DNA of 64,000 bases. It comes from Hirundichthys speculiger (Eukaryota; Chordata; Actinopteri; Beloniformes; Exocoetidae). Positions within the stretch are counted from its first letter, which is position 1. The number at the start of each line of letters is the position of its first letter. Shown here one piece after another: positions 13,991 to 26,600 of this stretch. The translations under genes and the position numbers were made by a program. Below the pieces are notes generated by a model. It searched no databases, was not told the DNA's origin, and saw nothing but the letters and a program-made list of their open reading frames with translations. The DNA is taken from contig JAGFBZ010000855.1 of the NCBI GenBank assembly GCA_018398805.1, positions 186,001 through 250,000 on the forward strand, read 5' to 3'.

Positions 13991-14010
13991 ACCGTGAGGT
14001 CCCCGATGGA

Positions 14011-14041
<31 letters not shown>

Positions 14042-14263
14042 AAATGGCTCACTTGTTGATGTGTTTTAAGAAATAACAATTTTTTGTACCAGATGGACAT
14101 ATTTTACAACTTCTTTCACACAGCTGTGTGAAAGCTCAGTGGCAGCTAAACATGCCGTTAGATGAATCCCAACGTTCCACTCATGAGTTTGTCACTGAGC
14201 CCAACAGTCTCTGCAGTTAAGATTTATTTGTCTGAGAACAGTTTGCTGTCGAACACTAACCCC

Positions 14264-14310
<47 letters not shown>

Positions 14311-15535
14311 TACTGCTTGTGACACAGCAAATATCTCTAATGGTTTTACTGCAACAGTGGTGGGAGGTGTCTTTAACCATCAGGTGATCCAGGCATTTAG
14401 CAAGTCTAACATTGTGTCATTGCCAGGACAGACAATAATAATCAAAGTAAATGATGAAATTAGATTAATTATATGGAATTCAGTTAAGTTTTTCATTAAA
14501 GTTAACTTTCTTGTAATAACAAACTGTTTATGTTTTAGTTATAAATTATAATACTTGCACACTCTGTGAATTAATCAAGAACAGCTTTGGCATTGAAAAT
14601 TTCTCCCATCTGAATTCTTCTTGGTAATTTTTCACCCAGAAGGGTAGATACTGAATCAATACAAGACACCCGTAAGCTGAATGAAACACAATCCCTTTCC
14701 ATCTGCCTGGCAGTAGGATTTAAAAATCTTTTGACACACAGGTGCAGTGTTTTCAGGGCTGATGTGACCCGCTGCCCTTTCTAGCTTCAAGGGAGGACTC
14801 TGGCAGCAGCACGCTGGAGGAGCTGCAGAGAAATCACAGTTGCTTATTTACTTTTTCAGGGCTTTGACAATTATCCTTCAAAAACCAGGTGCATCTTTCG
14901 GTGGCCATCTGGGTAGTCGGAACATAAGCAGTTGTTGTGACTGGAAGAAATCCCCCCTGATCTCTTTTCTCAGGCGACCCATGAAAACTCTCCATGGTCA
15001 TGGCATGTACAGTTGCAGTGTGAGGTTTCTTTGTTCTCACACATGCTGGTGATGCTAAAATCAGTTTCAATAGATATTCACAGCACTGAAATTGTGAAAA
15101 ATTTGCATTTGTATTTTTGGTTGCCAGAGAGTATGTGGGTTAGATTATCTCATCTTGTGAGGGCCACTCTCCTTCAGCTGTTCATTTTGGGTAAGAAGCT
15201 GATAAACCTTTAAAGTGAATACACCCCCCCAAAAACAAAAAAAAAAAAACAGTGTTTGGATCTATGAACAACATGGATCCAAACACTGGATGGCCTTACT
15301 AACTGTGATGCGCCACCGTTGCTCAGATTGCTGCAAGTTGTTGAGCACATTTGGAGACTGAGTGGTTTCATTTTGTGAGTTTAAAAGTTACAAATGAACA
15401 AAAGCTCATGAACGGTTTTGCAGTATCTGGATGCAACATCTGTTATTTAGCGAAGTCATTGTGCAGAGTTCTGAGTCCCTGCTAAATCTGAAACTTTTTT
15501 TTAGATATAAAAATGTTAAATAAATCTTCCAAAAA
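13991..15535 (+). other. npm3: npm3 3'UTR and downstream sequence
   Basis: Non-coding sequence follows the npm3 stop. It contains a C12 then T38 run (14260-14309), a possible weak ATTAAA near 14495, and a standard AATAAA at 15519-15524 followed within ten bases by an A-run. Either signal could end the transcript. An ORF of 129 codons over the T run is a poly-Phe artefact. Confidence 0.4.
15250..15288. repeat. Perfect 13-bp inverted repeat (hairpin)
   Basis: CAGTGTTTGGATC at 15250-15262 is followed, after a 13-base loop, by its exact reverse complement at 15276-15288. The sequence can form a stable stem-loop. It lies just after an A-rich tract that starts at 15229. It may be the end-to-end remnant of a small transposon or may simply form an RNA hairpin if transcribed. 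Confidence 0.8.
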
Positions 15536-15817
15536 AAAAAATCAGTGTGTCTTATCAGTCTTTATATTGATCATAAGCTTTTGTTATAAACTTTGAACTT
15601 GTTAAATTCAGGTTTTTTCAGGTGAGTGCATTTTTGCATTGAACAGATAGTCGTGTAAATGTTAGTACACACTCTATGAAAGCAGTAATGTGCTGGTTTT
15701 TGTTTACTTTTTTCACTCTGCCAGTATTTATTTGTCTGAGGTTGTATTTGCTGGGATGAATAGCAGGATTGCTCACTTGAACATAAAGGGAGCAATATTT
15801 AACATAATTCAATAGTT

Positions 15818-16968
15818 ATGTTCATAAGTATTGAAAATGTCACCCTTTTTTCTCAGTAGATATATTTTTTAAAGGTTTTATTAACATAAAACATTCACCA
15901 GATATAGAATCTAATCTAATTTTGGTAACAACCCAAGCAATTCATACATGCAAAGAAATCAAACCATAGATGTCAGTAAATCAAGTTACATATAATAATG
16001 TGAAGTGACACAGGAAAAAAGGGAGGGCTAAAAAGGCATGGAAAGCCAAGACACCAGCTAAAATCAATCAGTAATTAGAAAGCAATCCTGATCCCTTGTC
16101 TGTGTAAATTAATATCTGGTTCAGTCCAAACTTGTGGCCTATAAAAATGTGTCTTATTACCAAGGTGTCACACAAGAAACATCTGATGACGGATAAAAGT
16201 GAAAAGCGATCTCAAGACCTTCTCAACCTTACTGTTGCAAAACAAACTGTTGCCATGGCTTACAGAAGGATTTCTGAACTGCTGAATGTTCCAGTGAGCG
16301 CTGTTGGGGCCATAATCCAGATGTAAAAGGAACATCATTTCACCACAAACCAGCCATTACCAGGTGTTCCTCACAAGATTTCTGACAAGACAATGGGGCC
16401 GCTGTGTAGCCCAGTGGTTTGAGCCGGTGGTCCTCCTGCAGTGGTCACAGGATCAACTCCCGGCCGGTGACCCCTGCTGTGTGCCTTCCCCACCCTCTGG
16501 CCCTGTCTCAGTTTCTTGTTTCCTCAACACATCATATAAAGGCCACTAGCATGCAAAAATAAAAACAAAAAAAGAGGGTGATGAATATGAAACAAGGGTG
16601 GACATTTCAAAAAGATCAAAAGATCAGAGTTCATAGAAGAGGAACCTTCACGATTTGAAGACTGGAGGAATGCATGCGACTGGTTTCTCCATACAGGAGG
16701 CATCTTGAAACTTATCATTACCAACAAAGGCTTTTGTATAGAATATTAAATTAAGTTTCAGTAAGTTTGTTCAATACTTTTTCCTTGTGTCATTTCACTT
16801 CATATTGTTACACATAATTATGGGCAGCTATGGTTTGATTTCTTTGAATGTGTGGATTGCATGAGTTGCTAACATCTGGTCAAAGTTTCATGTCAAAAAT
16901 ACCTTTAGAATATTAGCTGAGAAAAATGGTGACGTGTTCAATACTTATTTTACCCGCTGTACATCATT
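15818..16968 (+). mobile_element. Degenerate Tc1/mariner-like transposon with ~200-bp inverted ends
   Basis: The left side (AAGTATTGAAAATGTCACCC at about 15826) and right side (GTGACGTGTTCAATACTTAT near 16931) are diverged inverted copies. Inner inverted segments also match: the left AATGTGAAGTGACACAGGAA (near 15997) pairs with TTCCTTGTGTCATTTCACTT near 16782. Between them, 16196-16326 reads as the N-terminal helix-turn-helix part of a Tc1 transposase (SKRSQDLLNLTVAKQTVA, then YRRISELLNVPVSAVGAIIQ). The rest of the transposase is missing, so the copy is inactive. A SINE is inserted inside it. Confidence 0.8.
16393..16566 (+). mobile_element. tRNA-derived SINE nested in the Tc1-like element
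   Basis: The head (GGGGCCGCTGTGTAGCCCAGTGGTTTGAGC...) resembles a tRNA with an A box near 16403-16415, and a B-box-like segment (GGATCAACTCCCGG) follows near 16449. A pyrimidine-rich body with CCTGTCTCAGTTTC and ATATAAAGGCC then leads to an A-rich tail (16557-16572). It interrupts the transposase-derived sequence right after CTGACAAGACAAT, so it inserted after the Tc1 copy arrived. Confidence 0.75.
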
Positions 16969-19900
16969 TTGTTGTGTCAAGTAAAAATTGAGTGAGACAT
17001 TTGTTTTAGAGGTTAGTCCTGCAGTTTGTGCCAAAAATACAATTCCTTTAATATTTCCTGCTCATTAAAGAGCTTCAGAGCAGGAGGAATCCTTTCAGTA
17101 TCGTGTGTTAACAAAACAATGTTCTGAGGCACAGAGAGGTGAATAGACTCAGAAACTTCCTCTAAAGTTAACTGTTGGCTGGCCGTGAAACCAACAGATA
17201 ACTTGGAAGTGATATGGGTTAAAGCTTTATGAAAGCAGATGTGGTCAGATCAGGTTACAGTGAATCATCCACATGCACGTTGCAGTGCCATCTGCACTGT
17301 ACAAACATCCTTGCAGGATAACATGATCTTCACCGGGCAGCTGTGGTGTATTGTATGACCAGCTCATCTGCAGATAGTCACAAAGATTCCAGTCTGTCTC
17401 ATCAGTGCATTTTGTTGGTTTGGATAAAGCTACTGACAGCTTCCTGATCACATACATTCTGCTCACCTTAGTGTGTGTGTGTGTGTTTTCATTGGTTAGT
17501 TTTTTTTTAAAAGAGGTACTTCACTCCTTTTATTGGGGTCTATCTGGAGGATAATTGCCAGTAAACCACAGTCCATTGAAGAGTTGTCTGTCAGTTACTG
17601 TTTAGATTGTTTCTGTGAGAGGAGCAAGTTAAAAACAGGCAACAGGAAGATAGGACCAAAGGAGAGGAAGAGGAAAAAAAGAGAATAGTCTTTCCTACTG
17701 ACTCTTTCTACGCCTGATGGGGCAGAAGGGCCTCCATCCATTTGCAGAAGTGCATGGTTGGATGTGATTATCAGCAACAAAGTGAATAACCCCTCCCTGT
17801 ACGATCCACTGATGGTGAATAGTGTAATGTTTTGAATAATGATGGGCAGACTGCTGGACTGTGACAGGAGAGAGGAAAGATGAGACACTGCAAAGCGCCA
17901 GATGTCAACTTTTGCCCTAGCAACTTAATCATACCAGGTGCAACCGTGGCTACATGAGGAATGACCAGCTGGGCAATACTTTTGGCAATTTTCTGCAAAC
18001 AACAATGCCATGTCGCCATCCTCTAAATCACACTCCAGATTAGCGTATAGCAATATTCCCACTAATTCATGTCACCTTCGCTGAGAGCAGGTGCTGCTGC
18101 TTCTTATTTTCTGAGTCATAAACCACATCCAGCTGGTAAACAGTACCCTGAGAGGGAGTTTTGGGAACCTTTATGCCACTTTTATTGGGTATAAGGAATT
18201 TATGGTCCAACGTCTGTGAGGACATTCATGTAGAGGTTACACCTGCATCCAGAATCCAGAACCGTACTCATGTCCTGCTGCATTATATAGTATCGCAATA
18301 CTCTCGTTAACATACAGAAATAAATGAGTTTCGTTGTACTGTTAACATTTATCTATAAAACCTTTAAAAAAAAAAAAAAAGGTTATATACCTGAGATTAT
18401 AAAACATTGACATCATCATCTACAGGACCCCAGTCAGTTTTTGTATTCTTTCCTTTCTGACTCATGAATGCTGATTAATTAATTTATTATTTTGTCACCA
18501 CAATTCATTTCAGTGTATTAAGAATGTGCTTAAAAATGCTGATCTGTGGAGTTTTTAGTGGAAATTATACAGCATGCGGATGACTGATTCATAATTTGCT
18601 TTTCCTGATCAATCTCAGATGACTGGAAAGTACCACATCGCTTACTGAGAATAATAGAGAAAGATCTAATTCATTGTTGCCAGAAGTTGACTCCTCATAA
18701 ATGCAGCTGATGCTGAGTCACTCACTTCATCCATTAGGTCATTAAATAAGTGAAATGTGGTTTATTTATAAGTGGTTGGTGCGATGTCAGATCGCCGGTG
18801 CTGATCCTTTCCTGAGGAGCAGCACTCTGAAGCTTCAGATCCTGATTTAAATGTCTAAGCAAACATTCATCTCATTGAATCAAAAAAAAAATAAAAGATT
18901 CCCCAGTTGACCAAGATTTCATGGCTTTAAAATGTCTTTTTTTCCCCATAACTTTTACTACTACAGTAGCCTTAGCACTGAACTACTTCTATCACAGGCT
19001 GTTGGACGATCTTTCTCTGTAAACAGCTTTGGGTGGACAGCAGATAGTGTGTCCCTGGCAACCAACACCAGTACTGATGATCAATGACTCTCAGTGTATT
19101 CCAGGTGTTGCTTAAAGGGGAGATACTGAGAAAAAAATAACTTTTTGGTTCTTCAAAGAGTCTACTGTATTGGATGTTTTGAATCCCTACCAAATAAAAA
19201 GTACTGCCATTAGAAAAAAAGGGGGGGGGGGGGAAAAAAACCCTGTCTCTTTCTCTGGAGCCACCCAGTTGTGAAAATGTGCTATTTTCTGAGGAGTTTG
19301 GATTTGCAGAGAACTTTTACATCACATCACCAGCTGGTGTAAAAATTCTTTACTGTTTGCCACCTCTGACATTTCAGCATGCAGGTCCAGAGTCGCCCAT
19401 GGTTTCTATGGCAACAGCTGACACAACCTTGTTGTCTCATTAAACCAGTAATGCAGCAGTTCTCCACAGAGGGACTGAAGTGTGTCATATTAATGATAAA
19501 CATAATTCAAACACATTTCCACTGGGTCACTTCACCTGGACCCCCCCCCCCCCCCCCCCCCCCTGCTAATTATACATTAGACATTGTTCTGATGCTGCCT
19601 GCTTCCCTTCAGAAACTTAGAGGACTGCTCCGTGTTACAGATGATATTCAGCAACAAAAATAGACCTGAAGATCAATAAACGTTGGTCATAGCTCTTGGT
19701 CTTTGATGTTTGTACTTTGTGTATGTGTGTGTGTGTGTGCGCACTGGTAGTCTGGATTAGAGTTTTGGCACGGATTTCAAAGGCTTTATCAGATGTAGCT
19801 TCGGGTTCTGAATAGTTGATGAATAGCCATCCTGTATGCATAATGCTGTAAATATCTATGTTCCTGCTCGTGTTGCTGGAAGGACTGTGTGTGTGTGTCC

Positions 19901-22900
19901 AGACTACATACAGTACTCTAATTTTATAATGCTTCCATGTCACCCAAATCTGCTGTTCACTGGCGAACTCGAAGGGGGGATATGCAAGCAAAAAGCTGTT
20001 CAAATATATTGCAACTATGTCAATATTATCCATCAAAGGTCTGATTTACTGCAGAAATTACATTTAAGCTGCTATGCATCAGCAGTCTTCAGATCCTTTC
20101 AGTTTTTGCATGCTTCATAAAGTTCCATTAATTTTTCCCAATCCATCTACATGCTTCCCCTTTAACCAGCTTTATCAGTTTTAAATATTCCTCAAATGGG
20201 GCTAATAGAGGAGCAGACGGAGGGGTCTGTACAGTCCCACAAAGAGAAGCTACATTTAGTCAAGCCATTATTTTCCCTTGAGAGAAATAAATCAATAGAA
20301 TTCTACAGAAAGTAGTTAGTTGGGTGGCTCTTCATCCTAACAAAGTTAACGTGAGCACAGCCACTCATCAATCACCCGGCAAACCATCTTAACCATCCAT
20401 CCATCCAATTTTGGAAAACTTGGGTACATTTACATTTAACTTGCTTGAGGATTGATTGATATAGACAACAACTTGACCTTGACAAAAATAAGAAAAACAG
20501 ATTCCCTAATCTGGTGAGTCAAAAATGTGTTTGTTAATTGCCAGCACTGCACATCATCTGACTAATAGCATCCCCACAGTGAAACAAAGTGGGGGCAGCA
20601 CCACGCAACAGAGATGTTCCTCAGCTGTGGGGAAATGGAGACTAGTTTTAACTGAGAGGATCAACAGAGAGAAGATGACGAAGACAACTGCTACAGGATG
20701 CAGATACTTGCGTGTATCTGCCCCTTAAGCCCCTTTTATGGTTAAAATTTGCAAGACACCTGAAAAATAGATTTCACTTCCTTAATGACAGAGCTTGAGA
20801 GGATCTGCCAGGAAGAATCAAATAAAATAAAATGTCCCAAATCAGGTATGCAAAGTTTCTATTAAGACTTACCTGAAAAGATGCTGTAACTGTGAAAAAG
20901 TGAGCTTTGAAAATTGTACTAGTGATATGAGATGGGGTTTTTTTTTTTTTTTTTTCACTTTTTACAAATCTAAAATGTGTTTTCATTGTCTTTGGGGTGC
21001 TGAGTGCTCCTCTTCTCTCAGCAGTTATTGCAGATTTATCATCGACATCTGAGATGACAAATATTAGTGGTTGTCAAGGTCACATCAAATGCAAATAAAC
21101 CCTCTTTGGACTTTTTATTGAATGCCTGGTAAGAAAATGTGTGAAAGAAACCAAAGTAAATGGGAGGTGCCCCCTGAACTCCATCAGTATCACGAGTAAC
21201 CAACGAGAGCCTACAAGCAACAGCTGCACAGATCCCAACACTTTGAACTTGCAAACATACACCCTGCTCTGTCATGTTTTGCTGCAGGCACGGGCGTGTT
21301 GCACTTCTGCATACACAGCTACGACACCTGCCACAACAGAGCCCGGCTGTCAGTGCATCCACCTTTCCCCTATATGTCACCTCACTAAACACACATGCTC
21401 TCACTGAACCCAGAACGTATAAGAAAAGGTGGATTGTTCGTCGACACCTGAGCACACACTCATCTGTAAAAGGATTAAATCTGAAACAAGCCACAAACAC
21501 AGGATACACACTTTACTGCTAGCTTAACGTGTGCAGTAATACACAGAGGAACAAGTGAAAAAAGATGAATGGAATCCAGGGAACTGTTTTCAGATATCTT
21601 TAAAATAAAGAGGACTAAAATTAAGCAAAAATCCCCTACACTGTTTTCTCTACAAAAGACAAGGTTGGTATAAACACAGTAATATTAATAATTCATATGG
21701 ATTAAATGAATGGTATTGCCTGTTTTACAATATCTGCTGTATGTTTTATTAATAACACGCAGGAGGAGGAATGGTGAACATGGAGAATGCTAATTGGCTC
21801 ACACATACGTCAAAGTGGCGCGCTGTAACTAAATCTTTCGAAAGGAGGTCAAGTTCTTCTCGAAATTCTATCAAATTTGAAATTATGAAAAACAAAAATC
21901 AGACCCGCACTAGAGTGAGAAATGAAAGAGGAGAGCACATTTTATAGCCAATAAATAAATGACGTGCCCTCTCCTTCCTCGCCATTCTCTCCTCCCCTCC
22001 CTCTCCAGCCCCCGACTTTGACCCCCAGCTCGCTGCTGCTTTCTCATCATCTCATCGTGGGGGAGGGAGCACGATGAAAGGAGTATGAGTGACAGATAAG
22101 TGGATGACTATACTGTCCCAGCCCTCATTAAAACTCTGCGCTTATATCATCCACGGCTTTAACCCTCCTCTCCTCCTCCTCCTCCTTCATTCAGTCCAGG
22201 CAAATGATACCCCGAGAGAGGGGAAGACATGAGAGGGGAGGGGAGCAGAGGGAGGTGCTGCTCATCAGTTATTCCTGTTTCCTGACCTAAGTTGACAACC
22301 AGCTACAATAACAAGACAAAGAGGGACAAGACAGAGATTTTGCCAGATACCAGGATGTTAACAAGGAAGTGAACTGTTCTAAATTGGCAGATAATGGGCT
22401 TCACGAGAGCTGTACTACAACAAATCATTGTAAATTTTTTCCTCTGCTTTGTCTTGAGATGCATAGACACGTGGTCATCCTTTTTTTTTTTTTTTTTTTT
22501 TTAAATCTTACAAAACATAAGCTTGTATGTGAAGTATGAGAAGACTGTTAACTCAGATGCAGAGTGGGATGTTTTGCAATCATGGCATTTCAAGTTAGTA
22601 CTTAAGTTCTAACATTTTAACCTTTTACCCAGTAGATCACACCATAAAACCTCCTACAGCTTGATTCTCAGTACAGAGATGAAGCTACAACCAGAGACAG
22701 TGATACTGACACAATTTCCTGCCAGTTTCCCATCTTGATGAAACGACATGCTTTGGTGATACCATACAAGAGCACACTTTCCAACCACATCTCTTCAGCT
22801 CTGTTCATAGCAGCTGGATCACAGTTGGTGGAGTTAGCATTTTAACTTCACTTCACTTTCCTCTTCCACAGGATGTACCTCTTATGAAATCTGCGTCACA

Positions 22901-23090
22901 GCTTTGCGCTGCATACTAAAGAGGTACAGCAAACACAGCAAGATGTGAAACTGGGTGGAGTTTGAGTTTTGAGACGCAAGCAGCCACAGAAAAATTACCC
23001 AAGTTTTGAAGTTGGTAGTCAGTGACAGCCCGAAGCCCACAAGGTTAAATATAAAATCTATAAATCAGCTATAAATCAGATGGGGGTAAT
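16969..23090. other. Gene-poor interval between npm3 and trim8
   Basis: No gene was identified in these 6.1 kb. The interval holds simple runs (G run at 19218-19231; C23 at 19541-19563; T runs at 20939-20955 and 22482-22502). At 17245-18300 there is a minus-strand stretch of protein-like but broken sequence, treated as a finding. At 21780-22200 lies a mixed-composition stretch with short motifs that could be regulatory. The longest ORF (21039-21509, minus, 156 codons) shows no family feature and is not supported. Confidence 0.5.
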
Positions 23091-23099
23091 TCAATATGC

Positions 23100-23686
23100 T
23101 TATTTATTTCCAACATTTTACACAGATTTTGGTTTATTCATAATCTTCTATAAAAATCCATGAAAAACCTGACAAGCATTTGCAGTCCAGTGTTTTTCTA
23201 AAGCCACATGGACTTCTGAGTGCATGGAGAGGGGCTCTCTTAGTGCCTTGAGCCGCAAACAGGAAATAATCAAGAGCTAGGAAATTGCAAGTACAGTAAG
23301 AGTGTGTTAACAGTCTTTTTAGGCACTGGAGTCTCATGCGAGGACTCGTGATGAAGGATGACATTTCTTTAGTTGCTGCTTGAACGGATTTAAGACTAAC
23401 ATATTCATATTAGCACTTCCAGTTGAGTTGAAACAAAAAAGAAAATAAATAAAAAAAAAAAAAAATCCAAATCTATGTTTTCAAATTAGAACATTGCTAG
23501 AGTCTCTGACTGAGGAGTTACCATGGTTTCCAGAAGTGGTGTCAAACAAAATATTATTATCGGGAAGGCCTTCTGCAGAAATAATCTACATTTCTTAATC
23601 AAAATGGAAAAGATCAAAAATCATACATGGAAATTTTTGATGACTTTTTAAAACGTAATAACTAAACAAACACTCGTTCTGGTTCG
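23100..23686 (-). other. trim8: Probable trim8 3'UTR
   Basis: On the minus strand, AATAAA signals downstream of the trim8 stop lie at 23133-23138 and 23103-23108. They give a 3'UTR of about 0.55 kb if used. An A-run at 23450-23464 precedes them. The cleavage site is inferred. Confidence 0.4.
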
Positions 23687-26600
23687 CTACTTGGTCCCGT
23701 AATGCTTGGTTGAAGACTGGCCATACAGCCCGTAGTAGTCGGGGTGCCTGGCAGTCTGTGAAGTTTCCATCAACCCCCTCATGGGAAAATGCTGCAGTGG
23801 CTGACTTACAGGAAGTGGTGCATGTGGGGAGAACTCTTGAGAGGTCATGGAAGGGAAGGAGTCCGGCACTGGGTACGCAGGCTGGGCGTGAGCAGCAGGA
23901 GCCCTGGAGCAGCAGCAGTTATTGAGGGTGCACATAAGTACCTTCCTCCCTTCATACATGGCTTGTTGCGAGGCACCTCCACTGGGGAAGTGAGAGGATG
24001 GGAATAAGTTCCCTGAGTGGTGGCTGGAGCTGGACCCCAGACCCACCAAATGATGGGCTGCAGTATCAATGAGGCGACTGTGGCTGGGGCCAGTGTGAGG
24101 ATTCTGGGGGAGGACCTCTGAGGAATACATGGATGAAGCACGATGGCTCGGGTCAGCCATGAAGGGTTTTTTGCTGCTGTAGAGCAAAGGCGGATGATCC
24201 TGGGAGGTGGAGTTTTCTGTGCTACTCTCCAGGAAAGCCATGCTATATTTCCTCTTCTGCTGTCTCGAACTGGTCCCTAATTGGGAACCAGCAGAGCTGC
24301 TGTGACACTGGACAATCTCAAGAATAGGTGCCTCATTGAACGGTTCTGAGGATGAGAAGCAGTAAAGGGACAAGAAGAGATAACAGTTCATTCTGACCAC
24401 ATTATATCCCGTGAACTAGTAAGCATCTTAGAGGCTACGCAATCCTCATTTATAGTAACTCAGAGCATTTCTTTCCTACCTTCTAGCATTTTTCGCAGGT
24501 TTTTCTCTCTTGTTGAGATGTCACATAGGAAGTGATGAGAGTTGATTTGACCCACCTGAGTGGAGGGATGGCACTACTGAGGTGTGAGTTTGACCTGCAA
24601 GAAGACACACAAATAAACATTGAAGACCAGATTCAAAGCTTTACAAACTCTTGGATGAGACACATTGTGAACACACCTTACACCTTATATTAAGATGCAA
24701 CAGCATTCCATGTGATTGCACTTTGGATTTAACAGCTTAATAATCAACTCTTCAGGATCAAAGTAAAGTATTTTCTCAACACTGTATCCTTACACCTTCA
24801 GACAAATTCAGACTGACTGAGTTCACAAAAAACTTGTTAAATGTGAAATTATCTTGTCATATTTGTCTTTTTAAAGTGATGTTTGATAAGTTTGCATGCT
24901 ACACATGGAGGTAATTACTGTTATTTAAGGCAGTTTTATGGCCAGCAAAAGTATTTTTGATAAAGAAATATATCGTTTTGGATTCTGCCTACACTTGCCT
25001 CACGTTTTAGATAAATGTGCTGGTTCCTTATATAGTGTTGAAGCATGAACATCAACCTCACGGCAACACGCTTTTCTGTCCTTACTCTTAGCTTTAACAG
25101 AAGCATTTAATAATTTAAATGTTTGAATGAATCTTTCATTTGTAATAATTAGGATATATGCTTGCAGCTTATTCCTGTTCATTTTCATCAGGGCCACTGT
25201 ACTATTACAAACCTTTTCCTGCTTTTAACTGTTTAAAACTACTCAATGTCAGTTATGCTTCTTATCATTCGCGGCTCACTGGGGGTTGAAATCAACAGCT
25301 GGCGCGGTGAGAGTAAGAGTCCTTAACATGGAGCCTCCTTTCAGTTTTCTGGGTCAAATCCTATTGTCAAAGCGTCCAACTTATTATCAAATCAGTAACC
25401 AGGACACTAGTATATTTAAGGTACACAGCAGTGTACATATAAAAAATAAGACTCAAGATTGTCATGTCTAGGTAAGAACGTTCAGCAGAATAAAAGTCTT
25501 ATTTGAAATTGGATAATTTAAATAAGTAGACAAGATTTACCACATGTGATAATTATATTCCTCCAAAAGTTAGTTTGGCAGTCCAATGATTCTAAAATAT
25601 TCTAAAATCCAGATAAATTTGCACATTTTTGTTTGAAAAAAAAAAAAAAAAAAAGCTTTCACAGCTTCCCTGAAGTAATGCTTACCTGTCCATCAACAGC
25701 TGGTAAGGTTTTGTGTTCTGCAAAAGACAGTTAGATGCATGAGTTATTCAGACCCAGAATCTCCCTTCAGATCTCTCACTAACAGCTACAGTGAGGAATG
25801 TTAAGCCAATAAATGTCTCTGTACATTGTGTGCATACAGTAGTTTTCTTCTCACACATTGCTATAATGTTTGATTCTGCTGATGCAAACATTCACAAAGA
25901 CAGATGCCCATTGGAAAAATAGAAAGAGAAGTGCTGATTTCTACCTTCATGAAATTCACACTCTCTGCTCTTTGGAACAACGTTTGTGCAGAGCTCAGGA
26001 GTTTTTCTGCTTCCTGACGCTTCTCGTTGAGCTGCAGAACTTGCTGGGAGTTCTTCCTCACATACTTAATATAGGTGTTCTCCAGCATCTGCATGGTCTC
26101 TGTTTGGTTTGCTTCTAGCAGCGCGTGCATCTTCTGATACTGAGCTCTGGCACGCTCCTTTAGTTCAGACACTGCATCCTGTGGAGACGGGCAGAAACTG
26201 ATGCACAAGCACTCAAACAAACCACGCACAATACTGAATTATTGCACTGCCAATTTCACCAAACAACTACGGGTATTTCTGTTGACAGTATTAATTAGAA
26301 AAGTAAAGATTAAAAAAGGGAAATTATGCTTCAATATGCACTAATGGAATGACGTGTTTATTTAATGTGTTTTCCCTCCATTTCGTTGCAGTCTGGGCAA
26401 TTCTTGCTCAGAACTGAAGTAGGTAACTCAATCGTGAAATACACTTTCCATCCCAATTCAGAAACCAGTCATAGCTGGAGATATATTTTGGTTTGATTTC
26501 TCAAGTGTGAAAAAATAAGAGTCATTTCGGTACAGAAGACAGATTATTTTTTACTAACCTGTGATGTACAAGAGCTAGGGGATCAGCAAAGATCCTGCTC

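Noticed and set aside
14162..14551. 129-codon plus-strand ORF downstream of npm3
   Set aside because: Created by a C12/T38 homopolymer run that reads as poly-Pro and poly-Phe.
19635..20036. 133-codon minus-strand ORF
   Set aside because: Part of it comes from a (CA)n/(TG)n run giving His-Thr repeats; nothing else is recognisable.
21039..21509. 156-codon minus-strand ORF, the longest in the npm3-trim8 interval
   Set aside because: No recognisable domain, biased Cys/Arg content, no splice or homology support, and overlapping ORFs on the other strand.
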